The notes beneath the pieces are model-generated. The model was given only the letters and a program-made list of their open reading frames with translations, was not told the DNA's origin and did not search any database. Positions 1 to 9,380 of a stretch of DNA of 64,000 nt are shown here, in pieces. This DNA comes from Flexivirga endophytica (GTDB lineage Bacteria; Actinomycetota; Actinomycetes; Actinomycetales; Dermatophilaceae). The DNA lies in assembly GCF_014640635.1 (NCBI RefSeq), contig NZ_BMHI01000005.1:580736-644735 (forward strand), given 5' to 3'. A program made the position numbers and the translations under genes. Position 1 is the stretch's first letter, and each line of letters opens with the position of its first letter.

Positions 1-416
1 AGGACCTGGTCTTCGGGCACGGCGACCTGCTGTCGGCGTTCTTCACCGTCGACCTGCTCGAGAACGGCTTCCCCGGGCAGCCCGACGCGCCCCGCTACAC
101 CGGACCGCGGCACTTCGACTACAAGCCGTCGCGCACCGAGAACATGCCGGGAGTGTGGGAATCGGCCAAGGCCTGCATGTCGACCTACCTGCACCTGGCG
201 GAGAAGGCCCGCGCCTTCCGGGCCGACCCGCGGGTGACCGAGGCGATGGAGTATGCCGGTGTCACCGCGCTGCAGGAGCCGACGCTGGCCGCGGGCGAGT
301 CGCTCACCGACTTCCTGGCCGCTGACGACGGGTTCGACGTGCAGCAGGCGTCCGAGCGTGACTACGGATTCGTCAAGCTCAACCAGCTCGCGGTCGAGCA
401 CCTCACGGGTCGCTGA
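1..416 (+). CDS. xylA: Xylose isomerase, C-terminal part (5' end outside window)
   Basis: Isomerises D-xylose to D-xylulose in the cytoplasm. The reading frame is open from base 3 and ends with TGA at 414-416, giving the last 137 residues. The stretch [19 protein letters not shown] and the following [12 protein letters not shown] are characteristic of the C-terminal part of class II xylose isomerases. The GH3 glycosidase gene starts 10 bases after the stop on the same strand, so the two are probably co-transcribed and link xylose metabolism to release of sugars from xylosides or glucosides. The xylulokinase that would use its product lies 35 kb away at 35880. Only the 3' end is visible, so promoter and regulation cannot be judged. 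Confidence 0.93.
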   Translation, partial: DLVFGHGDLLSAFFTVDLLENGFPGQPDAPRYTGPRHFDYKPSRTENMPGVWESAKACMSTYLHLAEKARAFRADPRVTEAMEYAGVTALQEPTLAAGESLTDFLAADDGFDVQQASERDYGFVKLNQLAVEHLTGR

Positions 417-426
417 GGGACGTTCG

Positions 427-2667
427 GTGACCGCTGATCAGGCCACTGCGGTGGACGTGGGTGCGCTTCCGGTCCGGGTGAAGGCTGCGCTGCTCGTCGG
501 CAAGGACTTCTGGGCCACCACGGATGTGCCCGAGCACGGCATCGGCAGTGTCCAGGTCGCCGACGGTCCGCACGGTGTTCGGCACGCCACGGGCGAGGAA
601 CTCGGCCTCAACGCCGCCTCGCCCGCGACGTGCTTCCCACCGGCCGTCGCGGTCGGCTGCAGCTGGGACACCTCAGTGGCCCGGACGATCGGCGAAACCA
701 TTGCGCACGAGGCGCGTTCGTTGGGTGTCGACGTCGTGCTGGGCCCTGGCGTGAACATCAAGCGCACACCATTGTGCGGTCGGAACTTCGAGTACTACTC
801 CGAGGATCCGCTGCTGTCCGGCGAACTCGGCGTCGCGCATGTCAACGGCCAGCAGGGAGCCGGTGTCGGCGCCTCGGTCAAACACTTCGCGGCGAACAAC
901 CAGGAGACCGGCCGCATGCGGGTCGACGTGGTCGCGGATGAGCGGACGTTGCGGGAGATCTACCTGCCGGCGTTCGAAGCGGTGGTCAAGCGTTCCGCTC
1001 CGGCGACGGTCATGGCGTCATACAACCTGGTCAATGGGTTGCACGCGACCGAGAGCCCCTGGCTGCTCACGCAATTGCTCCGCGCCGAGTGGGGGTATGA
1101 CGGTGCGACCGTCTCCGACTGGGGCGCGACCTGTGACCCAGTGGCCTCTGTCGCGGCAGGGCTCGACCTGCAGATGCCCGGCCCCGTGGCGGGTGCGGTG
1201 GCCGCGATCGAAGCCGCTGTCGCGGACGGGTCGCTGGCCGAGTCCGACCTGGACCGCGCGGTCCGCAACGTGCTGGGGCTGCGGGCATGGGTGGCGGAAC
1301 CGACCGAGCTGTTCGACCTCGACGCGCATCACGAGATCGCGCGGCAGGCAGCCCGCGCCTGTGCGGTGCTGCTGAAGAACGACACCGAGGTGCTGCCGCT
1401 GGACGCTGCTGCGTCGATCGCGGTCATCGGTGAGTTCGCGCGCAGCCCGCGTTACCAGGGTGGCGGCAGCTCGCACATCAACGCCACCCGGGTCGAGTCA
1501 GCGCTGGACGCGATCCGTGATCATGCCGAAAACGTCGAGTTCGCAACGGGTTTCACGTTCGACGGCTCCGGTGATTCGGAGTCCCTCCGGGCCGAAGCAG
1601 TCCGCGTGGCGGCAGGCTCGGTCGCCGTCGTGTTCGCCGGTCTCCCGGACGCCATGGAGTCCGAGGGCTTCGACCGTGCCGGGCTGTCGTTGCCGGAGGA
1701 CCAGGTCGCCCTGATCAATGCCGTGGCAGAGGTGGCTTCGCGAACGGTCGTGGTGCTGTCGCACGGTGGCATCGTGACGGTGGAGGAGTGGCACGACAAT
1801 GTCGAGGCGATCCTGGACTGCTTCCTACTGGGTCAGGCGGGCGGCGCGGCGACGGCCGACTTGCTGTACGGCGTCGCCAACCCGTCCGGACATCTCGCGG
1901 AGTCGATGCCGAAGGAGCTGCGGCATACGTCGGCCTTCCTGAATTTTCCCGGCGACCATGACGAAGTGCGTTACGGCGAGGGGGTTTTCGTCGGATACCG
2001 GTCGTATGAGACCACCGGCGTCCCGGTCCGCTACTCGTTCGGTCACGGGCTGAGCTATACGACGTTCGCGACGACCGGACTGGTGGTCGACGTCACCGGC
2101 AGCGTGAGCGCCTCCGCGACGGTCACGGTGGCCAACACCGGTTCGCGTCCCGGCCGGCACGTCATACAGCTGTATGTCGCTCCGCCGCCGGGCGCGGTCC
2201 AGCGGCCCGCGCGCGAACTGCGAGCGTTCGCCTCCGTGGAGTTGGAGCCCGGGGAGTCGCGCGAGGTCACGCTCGAGCTCGGTGAGCGGGCGTTCGCGTA
2301 CTGGGATGTCGCCGACCACGCATGGGTCGTCCCTGCGGGTGACTACACGGTCGAGGTCGGTCACAACGCGCACGACATCGTTCAGGCACAGGCAATTTCG
2401 CTGGAGGGCAATGAGCCAGTGCGACCGCTTTCGCGTACGTCGTCGGTGGAGGAGTGGCTCGACCATCCGAGCGTCGGCGGCGAGGTGCTGATCGGGACGC
2501 TCGTTCGTGCCTTGCCAGACAAGGAGGCCGCCCTGATCCAGGACGACCCTGCCGTGCTGCGCATCATGAGTTCGATGGACATGTCGAAGGCGATGACGAT
2601 GTTCGGCCTCGGTGACGCGGTGCCGTTGCTGGACGAGCTCATCGAGAGGTCCGCACGCCCCAACTGA
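427..2667 (+). CDS. Glycoside hydrolase family 3 beta-glucosidase/beta-xylosidase
   Basis: A 746-residue retaining glycosidase that removes non-reducing-end beta-linked glucose or xylose. The GTG at 427 is chosen because GAGGGA at 415-420 sits at ribosome-binding distance; the frame stays open further upstream but overlaps xylA. The N-terminal GH3 barrel contains the signature TVSDWG, with the presumed catalytic nucleophile Asp231. The GH3 C-terminal sandwich follows (KNDTEVLPL near residue 318), then a fibronectin-III-like domain from about residue 550 (RYSFGHGLSYTTF). There is no signal peptide, so it should act inside the cell on imported oligosaccharides. Coupling to xylA suggests a xylosidase role, but GH3 specificity cannot be read from sequence. 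Confidence 0.88.
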   Translation: MTADQATAVDVGALPVRVKAALLVGKDFWATTDVPEHGIGSVQVADGPHGVRHATGEELGLNAASPATCFPPAVAVGCSWDTSVARTIGETIAHEARSLGVDVVLGPGVNIKRTPLCGRNFEYYSEDPLLSGELGVAHVNGQQGAGVGASVKHFAANNQETGRMRVDVVADERTLREIYLPAFEAVVKRSAPATVMASYNLVNGLHATESPWLLTQLLRAEWGYDGATVSDWGATCDPVASVAAGLDLQMPGPVAGAVAAIEAAVADGSLAESDLDRAVRNVLGLRAWVAEPTELFDLDAHHEIARQAARACAVLLKNDTEVLPLDAAASIAVIGEFARSPRYQGGGSSHINATRVESALDAIRDHAENVEFATGFTFDGSGDSESLRAEAVRVAAGSVAVVFAGLPDAMESEGFDRAGLSLPEDQVALINAVAEVASRTVVVLSHGGIVTVEEWHDNVEAILDCFLLGQAGGAATADLLYGVANPSGHLAESMPKELRHTSAFLNFPGDHDEVRYGEGVFVGYRSYETTGVPVRYSFGHGLSYTTFATTGLVVDVTGSVSASATVTVANTGSRPGRHVIQLYVAPPPGAVQRPARELRAFASVELEPGESREVTLELGERAFAYWDVADHAWVVPAGDYTVEVGHNAHDIVQAQAISLEGNEPVRPLSRTSSVEEWLDHPSVGGEVLIGTLVRALPDKEAALIQDDPAVLRIMSSMDMSKAMTMFGLGDAVPLLDELIERSARPN

Positions 2668-2822
2668 CCGCGACGTGGTCCGATAGGTCAGTTCGGGAAC
2701 ATGCCGACCCGCCGTACCTAACGTCCCCGGTCAGTACACGGCGTCGCCCGGTCCCGGTGCTCGCCTCGCACGACACGCCTTCGCCGCTACTCACGTGCGC
2801 AGAACCGACGGACAATGGACAC

Positions 2823-3371
2823 ATGGACGTCGTGACGATTCAGAAGTGGAAGCGGCCGGCCGGTTCCGGCAGCTGGCGCGGCTACGTCCTGGAGCAGGAC
2901 AGTCTCGGCTGCTGGGTCTTCACGCCGGCGCACTCGATATACACCGGCGTTCACCCGGACGGACACAAGGAGATCTGCGAGGTCGCCCAGGACGAGCAGC
3001 TCGTGGGTCGTTCGTGTGTGGTCCTACTGCCGGCCGGCGGATGGTATGTCGCCCATTGGGTATGGCGCGCCGAGCGCGCCGTCGACATCGACATCGCGAC
3101 GCCGCCGCTGCGGGTGGGCGATGTGTGGATGTATGACGACCTCGAGCTGGATCCCTATGTCGACGCGGACGGCACATTCGGCGTGGACGACGAGGACGAG
3201 TTCGACCGCGCGTGTGCGTCGGGCGTGATCGGTCGGGTGGCACGCGCCCACGCCGTGGAGGAGGTGCGCACGCTGCAGCAGAAGCTCGCCGACCCGTCGG
3301 CCGAGCTGTTACATGCCGGCGCCACGCACCTCGCCGACGGGCGACGGCTCGAGCTGCCCGCGCTGCGCTGA
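2823..3371 (+). CDS. DUF402 domain protein
   Basis: A 182-residue cytoplasmic protein of the DUF402 (FomD-like) family. Typical segments are WYVAHWVWRAERAVDIDIATPP and the acidic VWMYDDLELDPYVDADG, whose conserved Asp/Glu residues bind divalent cations in characterised relatives. The ATG at 2823 (MDVVTIQKWKRP) matches where the family begins. GACAAT at 2811-2816 lies six bases upstream and could be the -10 of a leaderless transcript. The 3' end overlaps that of the convergent membrane-protein gene by 63 bases. The substrate in this organism is unknown; family members act as nucleoside-diphosphate or cytidylyl-compound phosphatases. Confidence 0.75.
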   Translation: MDVVTIQKWKRPAGSGSWRGYVLEQDSLGCWVFTPAHSIYTGVHPDGHKEICEVAQDEQLVGRSCVVLLPAGGWYVAHWVWRAERAVDIDIATPPLRVGDVWMYDDLELDPYVDADGTFGVDDEDEFDRACASGVIGRVARAHAVEEVRTLQQKLADPSAELLHAGATHLADGRRLELPALR

Positions 3372-3767
3372 CCCCGACCGACGGTGCCCGTGCAGCGCGA
3401 TCGCCGCAGCGACGACGACCACGGATTCACTGACGACGGAGACGATTCCGAGCGGCTCGAGCCAGTTGCCCACATCGTCCGAGAGCATCGGGAAGGCGAC
3501 GAGCCGGGTCGCGGCATACCCCACCACCGCCAACCCGCAGGTCAGGATCGCCAGCCCGTAGACGCGTGAGCCGTCATGCGCCACCACTGTGACGGCCAGT
3601 GTCACGCAGGCAACCGTGAGCACGACGAACAAGACGCCCATGTATGGCGCCTCGTCCAGGTGCGGCCGGATCACGGGCACGTGTGCGATGGCTGCGATCA
3701 CCGCAGCGACGACGACCACGAACCGGAACCGGGAATCCAACGACGTGCCCAGGACGCGAGTGATCAT
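3309..3767 (-). CDS. Small four-helix membrane protein, unknown function
   Basis: A 152-residue protein with four hydrophobic stretches, around residues 13-33, 43-65, 70-93 and 105-128, and a basic hydrophilic C-terminus. The ATG at 3767 is preceded by AGGAG at a good distance, which decides the start over the longer open frame. I do not recognise a family. It is transcribed away from the MFS gene at 3901 across a 133-base gap. Its last 63 bases are antisense to the end of the DUF402 gene. The good Shine-Dalgarno site and clean membrane topology argue that it is real. Confidence 0.62.
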   Translation of the reverse strand: MITRVLGTSLDSRFRFVVVVAAVIAAIAHVPVIRPHLDEAPYMGVLFVVLTVACVTLAVTVVAHDGSRVYGLAILTCGLAVVGYAATRLVAFPMLSDDVGNWLEPLGIVSVVSESVVVVAAAIALHGHRRSGSAQRGQLEPSPVGEVRGAGM

Positions 3768-3886
3768 GACGGCTCCTGCGACGATGCGGCGAACAATGAC
3801 ACCCGGTGGTTCGGTGCCGTGGCCGTTCCGGATGGGAGCCGAGGGCGTCGACATCAGGTGCGCCATCGGCAGAGTCCGGAGGTCGT

Positions 3887-3892
3887 TAGACT
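3887..3892 (+). promoter_or_regulatory. -10 box TAGACT, leaderless start of MFS gene
   Basis: TAGACT matches the actinobacterial TAnnnT -10 element and ends eight bases before the ATG at 3901. Transcription should therefore start at or next to the A of the start codon, giving a leaderless mRNA. No Shine-Dalgarno sequence is seen in between. Confidence 0.6.
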
Positions 3893-3900
3893 GGCTAACG

Positions 3901-5154
3901 ATGAGTGATGCGCCGGACTTCGACCTGAAACGACTGGCGATCCCGGCATACGCTCCGTCGCTGCTCTTCGGCGTGGCAGAGGGCGCGATGCTCCCCGTGG
4001 TCCCGCTGTCAGCGCGCGACCTCGGCGGCTCGGTGGCGACCGCGGCCCTGATGGTGACCCTGCTCAACATCGGTTCGTTGCTGTTCAACGTGCCCAGCTC
4101 GGTGATCACCGCGAAGTACGGCGAACGCCACGCCATCATCGGCGCATCCGTCGTCGGAGTTGTCGCCGCAGCACTCTGTATGGCGGCAAACACCCTCGTG
4201 CTCTTCGGGACCGGCGCCTTCCTCATGGGCATCAGTGGCTCGGTCTTCATGCTCGCGCGGCAGAGTTACCTCACCGAGGCGGTGCCCGTGCGCTACCGCG
4301 CTCGAGCGCTGTCGACACTCGGGGGAGTGATGCGGGTCGGGATGTTCCTCGGTCCCTTCATCGGGGCGGCGGCGATGGGCCTGTGGCACCTGCGCGGTGC
4401 GTATGCCGTCTGCGTCCTCGCGCTGGCAGTCGCGGGCCTGCTGGGCGCGACCCTGCAGGACCTGCCGGCGCACGCCGACGGAAGCAACTCCGCGGCGAAC
4501 GCCCCCACGGTCCGCGCTGTCGCGCGCGACTACAAACGGATCTTCCTCACCGTCGGCATGGGGATCCTGCTGGTCGCGATGATCCGCGCCACCCGCCAGG
4601 CGGTCATCCCGCTGTGGGCGGAGAGCCTGGGCCTGTCACCGCAGGCGATCTCCGTCATCGTCGGCATCGCGGGTGGCATCGACATGCTCGTCTTCTATCC
4701 GGCGGGCAAGGTGATGGACCTGTTCGGCCGACGGTGGGTCACCGTGCCCTCCATGATCGTGATGGGCCTGTCGATGATGGCCATCCCGCTCACGGACGGC
4801 GCGGTCCCGTTGTGCGTGGTCGCATGCATCCTCGGCTTCGGCAACGGCATCGGCTCGGGCATGGTGATGACGCTCGGTGCCGACTTCTCGCCGTCGGTCG
4901 GACGGGCGCAATTCCTCGGCATCTGGCGCGAGCTCTCCGACGCGGGCGCGACCGTCGGCCCCGCCGTCCTGTCGGCCGTGACCGCAGCGGCCGCCCTTGC
5001 TGCCGGGATCATCGTCTCCGGAGCCTTCGGGCTGCTGGCCGCCGCGGTCATGTGGTGGTCGGTGCCGACGAAGGGCAAGGCACCACCGGCGGGTCAGGAC
5101 TCGAAACTCTGCTCCGCAGAGGGGAATTCACCGGACGCGACCTCGCGCGCGTAG
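3901..5154 (+). CDS. MFS transporter
   Basis: A 417-residue major facilitator superfamily permease with about twelve membrane segments. The loop between helices 2 and 3 ([13 protein letters not shown]) is a recognisable MFS motif-A relative, and the second half repeats the pattern ([15 protein letters not shown]). The start at 3901 ([20 protein letters not shown]) is supported by the leaderless -10 box and by the amphipathic N-terminus before helix 1. The hydrophilic tail (last ~20 residues) overlaps the convergent panB gene by 61 bases. The substrate is not predictable; drug or metabolite export is usual for such single MFS genes. Confidence 0.83.
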   Translation: MSDAPDFDLKRLAIPAYAPSLLFGVAEGAMLPVVPLSARDLGGSVATAALMVTLLNIGSLLFNVPSSVITAKYGERHAIIGASVVGVVAAALCMAANTLVLFGTGAFLMGISGSVFMLARQSYLTEAVPVRYRARALSTLGGVMRVGMFLGPFIGAAAMGLWHLRGAYAVCVLALAVAGLLGATLQDLPAHADGSNSAANAPTVRAVARDYKRIFLTVGMGILLVAMIRATRQAVIPLWAESLGLSPQAISVIVGIAGGIDMLVFYPAGKVMDLFGRRWVTVPSMIVMGLSMMAIPLTDGAVPLCVVACILGFGNGIGSGMVMTLGADFSPSVGRAQFLGIWRELSDAGATVGPAVLSAVTAAAALAAGIIVSGAFGLLAAAVMWWSVPTKGKAPPAGQDSKLCSAEGNSPDATSRA

Positions 5155-5954
5155 TCCTGAGCGGCACGACCGAGCTCGCCGCGCAGATCGGCATACTTCT
5201 TGACGAAGCGTGGTGCCTTGCCGCCCCGCAGGCCGGCCATGTCCTGCCAGACGAGCACCTGCGCGTCGCAGTCCGGTCCGGCGCCGATGCCGATCGTAGG
5301 GATCGTCAGCGCTTCGGTCACCTTTCGCGCGACCGGTGCCGGGACCATCTCCATGACGACTGCGAAGCAGCCCGCCTCTTGCAGGGCGAGTGCGTCCTCC
5401 AGCAGGCGCTCGGCGCCGTCGCCACGGCCCTGCACACGGTATCCGCCCAGCACGTGCTCGCTCTGCGGGGTGAAGCCGATGTGCCCCATCACGGGGATGC
5501 CGGCACGCACCAGCAACTCGATCTCCGGAACCATCGGCTTGCCGCCCTCGAGCTTGACCGCGTGGGCGAGCCCCTCCTTCATGAAACGGGTCGCGGTGGC
5601 GAGCGCTTGTTGCGGACTCGCCTGGTAGGAACCGAACGGCAGGTCCGCGACGACCATGGCGCGCGATGTTGCAGTCGCGACAGCGCGCGTGAGCGGCACC
5701 AGATGATCGACGGTCACCGGCACGGTCGTCTCGAAGCCGAAGACGTTGTTGCCGGCGGAGTCACCGACGAGCAGCACCGGGATGCCGGCTTCGTCGAAGA
5801 TTTCCGCGGCATACATGTCGTATGCCGTGAGCATGGCCCACTTCTCGCCCTTGGTCTTCTTGGCCTGCAGGTGCGGCACGCGAACCCGCCGCTGCGGCGC
5901 GGCCTGAGCTCCAGTGCCGTAGGGGGCGTTCACTTCCGGGGTCTTGTCCGTCAT
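5094..5954 (-). CDS. panB: 3-methyl-2-oxobutanoate hydroxymethyltransferase (ketopantoate synthesis)
   Basis: Transfers a hydroxymethyl group from methylene-tetrahydrofolate to 2-oxoisovalerate, the first step of pantothenate and CoA synthesis. It is 286 residues long, the family size plus a short N-terminal extension. Visible signatures are [25 protein letters not shown] with the metal-binding Asp65, VKLEGG and [10 protein letters not shown]. The ATG at 5954 has a -10 box seven bases upstream rather than a Shine-Dalgarno site. The gene stands alone: panC and panD are not in the window. Its 3' end overlaps the end of the MFS gene on the other strand. Confidence 0.95.
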   Translation of the reverse strand: MTDKTPEVNAPYGTGAQAAPQRRVRVPHLQAKKTKGEKWAMLTAYDMYAAEIFDEAGIPVLLVGDSAGNNVFGFETTVPVTVDHLVPLTRAVATATSRAMVVADLPFGSYQASPQQALATATRFMKEGLAHAVKLEGGKPMVPEIELLVRAGIPVMGHIGFTPQSEHVLGGYRVQGRGDGAERLLEDALALQEAGCFAVVMEMVPAPVARKVTEALTIPTIGIGAGPDCDAQVLVWQDMAGLRGGKAPRFVKKYADLRGELGRAAQDYAREVASGEFPSAEQSFES

Positions 5955-5961
5955 GACAGCG

Positions 5962-5967
5962 AGCCTA
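5962..5967 (-). promoter_or_regulatory. -10 box TAGGCT, leaderless start of panB
   Basis: Read on the minus strand, TAGGCT is followed by seven bases and then the panB ATG at 5954. This is the same TAnnnT arrangement seen before several other genes here. The region 5955-6121 also carries the promoter of the divergent M6 protease. Confidence 0.55.
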
Positions 5968-6121
5968 TCGGCGAACAGAAAGTAAAGAGATCGCCAAGGT
6001 CAGGCATGGAAACATTAAAGGAAGCTGATGATTGCCCGCGATTTCGCGCAGAGTTCGTCAGGCTGTGCACGGCCCGCCTCACATCCCCGTTCGAGGCGGT
6101 CTCTTTTAAGTTGGAGGAACA

Positions 6122-8443
6122 GTGACAAGACGCGTCTTCAAGACGGTCGCCGGGACGACGGCATTCGCCGCCACGGCGTCCTTCGCCATCGCAGGGCTTA
6201 CCCAGCCCGCCGATGCACAGGCGGTGCCTTCGGCCGGACCCGGCCTCACGCACCGCGCCGACAATCTGCCCAACCCCCGCGCTGAGCGACAGGCTGCCGA
6301 ACGCAAGGCGGCCGTCAACAAGCTGATCAAGGGCGAGGCCAAGGTCAAGACGATCGATGGCAAGAAGGTCATCGAGCTGCAGGCGCCGGAATCGGCTGCG
6401 AAGCAGGGCAAGCGCGGCAAGGGCACCCAGCCCAAGAAGGGGAAGTACGTCCAGTACGACCCGAACCAGTCGACCAAGATCTTCACCACTCTCGCCGAGT
6501 TCGGTGACAAGACCAAGGACGCGACGGGTGGTTCGGCCGGACCGCTGCACAACGCCATCCCGAAACCGGATCGCACCGAGAACAACTCGACCTACTGGGT
6601 GGACGACTTCAACCAGGCGCACTACGACGAACTCTTCAACGGGACCGGCGAGTCGTTCAAGAACTTCTACAAGGACCAGTCGCTGGGCCGCTTCGACGTG
6701 TCCACCACGGTGAGCGACTGGGTGAAGGTGCCCTACAACGAGGCGCGCTACGGGCACAACCCGGTCAAGGGTGACGGCACCAGCGAGGCCGAGGGCTACT
6801 GGTCCTTCGTCAACGACTCGCTGACGTCCTGGTACAACAAGCAGATCGAGTCCGGCAAGACCAAGGACGAGGTCAAGGAAGAGCTCAAGCAGTTCGACAC
6901 CTGGGACCGCTACGACTTCGACGGTGACGGCGACTTCAACGAGCCCGACGGCTACATCGACCACTACGAGGCGTTGCATGCAGGTGAGGGCGAGGAGGCC
7001 GGTGGCGGCGCGGAGGGCGAGGACGCCATCTGGTCGCACCGCTGGGCCGTGCAGTCCGGTTACGGCACGACGGGACCGCAGGGCAACAAGTCCGGTGGTG
7101 TCCAGATCGGCGACACGGGGATCTGGGTCTCCGACTACACCACCGAGCCGGAGAACGGCGGACTCGGTGTGTTCACACACGAATTCGGACACGACCTGGG
7201 CCTGCCGGACCTCTACGACACCTCCGGCGGCGGCGACAACACGGTCGGCTTCTGGAGCCTGATGAGCAGTGGCTCGTGGCTCAACCACGGCGAGGACGCC
7301 ATCGGCACGACGCCCGGCTACATGGATGCGTGGTCCAAGGTTCAGCTCGGCTGGGCGGACCTGCAGACCGTGAAGTACGGCGACGACTCCGAGGTGCACC
7401 TCGGCCCGGCCGACATGGACAACGCGAAGGAGCCCCAGGCCCTCGCAGTCAGCCTGCCGGACAAGGAGATCACCACCGACTACAACACCCCGAAGTCGGG
7501 TTCGTACGAATGGTGGAGCGGCAGCGCTGACAACCTGAACACGACCCTCTCCCGGGAGATCGACCTCAGCGGAGCGTCGTCGGCCTCGGTCTCGGCGGCC
7601 GCCTGGTACGACATCGAGCAGGACTACGACTTCCTCTACGGTCAGGTGTCGACCGACGGCGGGTCCACCTGGACCAACGTCGGTGACGGTGTGACCGGGA
7701 CCAAGAAGGAGTGGACCTCGGTCAACTTCGACCTGGCGCCGTATGTCGGCAAGAAGGTGCTCTTCCGGTTCGCCTACCAGACCGACGGTGGCGTGCACAA
7801 CGACGGCGCCTTCCTCGACGACCTGGCAGTGACCATCGACGGCACGACCACCACCGATGATGTCGAGTCGACCGAATCCGTCTGGACCGCAGACGGATTC
7901 ACCCGCATGACCGGCAGCAACACCGTCACGGCCGCGCACTACTACCTGGCCGAGTCCCGTCGCTACTCCGGTTACGACTCCACGCTGAAGACCGGTCCGT
8001 ACAACTTCGGCTTCAGCCCCGAGAAGCCGGACTGGGTGGAGCACTACCCCTACCAGGACGGCCTGCTGGTCTGGTACGTCGACAACGAGTTCGAGGACAA
8101 CAACACCTCGGTGCACCCGGGCCGCGGTCTGGTGCTGCCGGTCGACGCCCACCCGGTCCCGACCGTGTGGAAGACCGGCGAGGTCGCTTCCAACCGGATC
8201 CAGTCCTATGACTCGACCTTCGGCACGAGCAAGACCGACAAGTTCACGCTGCACCGCAAGGGCACGACGCTGCAGATGCCGAAGAAGGCGGGCATCCCGC
8301 TGTTCGACGACTCGCGGACCAACGCCTACTGGTCGGCCGAGAACCCGACCGGTTCGGTGAAGGTCGCCGGCACCGGCACGCAGATCGCCGTCAAGCACAA
8401 GCAGGGCGACGGACTGCTGCTGCAGGTGAAGTTCACCAAGTAA
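6122..8443 (+). CDS. Secreted M6-family (immune inhibitor A-like) metalloprotease
   Basis: A 773-residue secreted zinc protease. The GTG start at 6122 is preceded by GGAGG at 6112-6116. Residues 1-34 form a Sec signal peptide with a basic start and an Ala-rich core, probably cut after ADAQA. A Lys-rich propeptide-like stretch follows. The zinc site FTHEFGHDLGLPDLYD gives His353, Glu354 and His357, and the FWSLMSSGSW strand is typical of peptidase family M6. A C-terminal beta-sandwich follows (about residues 465-580), then a MAM/galactose-binding-like region. In contrast to its neighbours it uses almost only TAC for Tyr and is rich in Lys and Asp. Homologues digest host or environmental proteins; the target here is unknown. 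Confidence 0.9.
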   Translation: MTRRVFKTVAGTTAFAATASFAIAGLTQPADAQAVPSAGPGLTHRADNLPNPRAERQAAERKAAVNKLIKGEAKVKTIDGKKVIELQAPESAAKQGKRGKGTQPKKGKYVQYDPNQSTKIFTTLAEFGDKTKDATGGSAGPLHNAIPKPDRTENNSTYWVDDFNQAHYDELFNGTGESFKNFYKDQSLGRFDVSTTVSDWVKVPYNEARYGHNPVKGDGTSEAEGYWSFVNDSLTSWYNKQIESGKTKDEVKEELKQFDTWDRYDFDGDGDFNEPDGYIDHYEALHAGEGEEAGGGAEGEDAIWSHRWAVQSGYGTTGPQGNKSGGVQIGDTGIWVSDYTTEPENGGLGVFTHEFGHDLGLPDLYDTSGGGDNTVGFWSLMSSGSWLNHGEDAIGTTPGYMDAWSKVQLGWADLQTVKYGDDSEVHLGPADMDNAKEPQALAVSLPDKEITTDYNTPKSGSYEWWSGSADNLNTTLSREIDLSGASSASVSAAAWYDIEQDYDFLYGQVSTDGGSTWTNVGDGVTGTKKEWTSVNFDLAPYVGKKVLFRFAYQTDGGVHNDGAFLDDLAVTIDGTTTTDDVESTESVWTADGFTRMTGSNTVTAAHYYLAESRRYSGYDSTLKTGPYNFGFSPEKPDWVEHYPYQDGLLVWYVDNEFEDNNTSVHPGRGLVLPVDAHPVPTVWKTGEVASNRIQSYDSTFGTSKTDKFTLHRKGTTLQMPKKAGIPLFDDSRTNAYWSAENPTGSVKVAGTGTQIAVKHKQGDGLLLQVKFTK

Positions 8444-8460
8444 GCACCCCGCACGAGGAG

Positions 8461-8492
8461 GCGTCGATCGGAAGTTTTCTTCCGGTCGGCGC
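8461..8492 (+). terminator. Rho-independent terminator after the M6 protease
   Basis: Bases 8461-8474 pair with 8479-8492 around a TTTT loop, with two G-U pairs, and are followed by TTT. It sits 18 bases after the protease stop and just before the end of the convergent ArsR gene. Confidence 0.6.
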
Positions 8493-8515
8493 TTTCCGTT
8501 GCGCGACAGGGTGTT

Positions 8516-8857
8516 TCAGTCAGTGGTGCGACCTGGGTCGTCCGCGACGGTCGCGTCGGACAGGCGCTCCAGAGCGGTGGACCAGTAGTCGCCATACCGC
8601 TGCACCCAGGGGGCGAAGGCGGCGCGCCAGCCGTCCCGGTCGATCTCGTAGTGCTGGTTGCGACCGTCCTTGCGGGCCCGGACCAGGCCGGCCGCTCGCA
8701 GCGTCATCAGGTGCTTGGAGATGCCAGAGGCGACCAGTTCGGGGAACGCGGCCGCGAGCTCACCGACGGTGAGCGTGCCGCGCTCGGCCAGCAGGTCGAG
8801 CATGCTGCGACGCGTCGGGTCGGCGATGGCCCGGAACGGATCGACCTGCTCGGTCAT
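8516..8857 (-). CDS. ArsR-family winged-helix repressor
   Basis: A 113-residue ArsR/SmtB-type DNA-binding protein. The start MTEQVDPFRAIADPTRRSMLDLL is the usual ArsR opening, and the recognition helix is in ELVASGISKHLMTLRAAGLV (about residues 42-62). No metal-binding Cys pair is seen, so a non-metal signal is likely. Its ATG overlaps the stop of the upstream SRPBCC gene by four bases (ATGA), so they form a two-gene operon. The palindrome at 9299-9332 upstream of that operon is the obvious place for it to bind. Confidence 0.85.
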   Translation of the reverse strand: MTEQVDPFRAIADPTRRSMLDLLAERGTLTVGELAAAFPELVASGISKHLMTLRAAGLVRARKDGRNQHYEIDRDGWRAAFAPWVQRYGDYWSTALERLSDATVADDPGRTTD

Positions 8858-9282
8858 GCGGCTGTCACGACGGCGTCGGTCAGCCGCTCGAGGACGGGGT
8901 GCCGCTCGAGGCCGCGCTCGTATGCCGCCTCGGCGCGCTCCCACGTCGGCGTGCCGATGCCGGCGAAACCGTCGTGGGTGAGGGTGACCGCGGTCTGCTC
9001 GCCGCCGCCTTCCAATGCGATCGTCAAACGGCCGGGGTGCATCCAGCCGGCGTCCTCCTCGAGCCAGGACAGGACGAAGAGCTTCTCCGGCTCGAACTCG
9101 AGCACGACGCCGCTGATCCACGTTCCTCCGTCGCCGCCCAGCATGCGGTAGGCGCCGCCACGACGCAGGTCGATCGTGATGTCCGCCGACAGCCACCTGC
9201 GCAGGCCCTCCGCGGAGGTGAACTGGCGCCATACAGCGGCGGTGTCGCGCGGGATGGTGATGGTCCGGGTGACGGTGGGCAT
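8854..9282 (-). CDS. SRPBCC/AHSA1 domain protein
   Basis: A 142-residue START/Bet-v-1-like protein of the Aha1 C-terminal-domain (AHSA1) family. It begins with the typical TRTITIPRDTAAVWRQFTSAEGLRRWL and contains ISGVVLEFEPEKLFVLSW and LTHDGF. These proteins have a helix-grip cavity for small hydrophobic ligands and are commonly encoded next to an ArsR regulator, as here. The ATG at 9282 is preceded by AAGGAGAG, which decides the start over the longer open frame. The ligand is unknown. Confidence 0.84.
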   Translation of the reverse strand: MPTVTRTITIPRDTAAVWRQFTSAEGLRRWLSADITIDLRRGGAYRMLGGDGGTWISGVVLEFEPEKLFVLSWLEEDAGWMHPGRLTIALEGGGEQTAVTLTHDGFAGIGTPTWERAEAAYERGLERHPVLERLTDAVVTAA

Positions 9283-9298
9283 GGTCTCTCCTTCATCA

Positions 9299-9332
9299 AT
9301 TACCAAGTAGTAATATATTACTATCAGGTAAT
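9299..9332. promoter_or_regulatory. 34-bp symmetric operator upstream of SRPBCC-arsR
   Basis: A perfect 16-bp palindrome, TAGTAATATATTACTA at 9308-9323, is flanked at equal distance by ATTACC (9299-9304) and its complement GGTAAT (9327-9332). The whole 34-bp block is symmetric about 9315.5 and is AT-rich in a GC-rich chromosome. It begins 17 bases upstream of the SRPBCC start codon and so would cover its promoter. This is the binding geometry expected of an ArsR dimer pair. Confidence 0.72.
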
Positions 9333-9380
9333 GCATCGGGTCGCAAGACCCGCTGTGCTCGAGTAAGGCAGGATTCGGTT

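Noticed and set aside
4383..6125. 580-codon open frame on the plus strand
   Set aside because: It runs through the MFS gene in another frame and antisense to panB. Its Arg-rich composition shows it is a shadow.
5951..8398. 815-codon open frame on the minus strand
   Set aside because: It is antisense to the M6 protease, has a repetitive Arg/Val/Gly composition and no recognisable domain. Long antisense frames are normal at this GC content.
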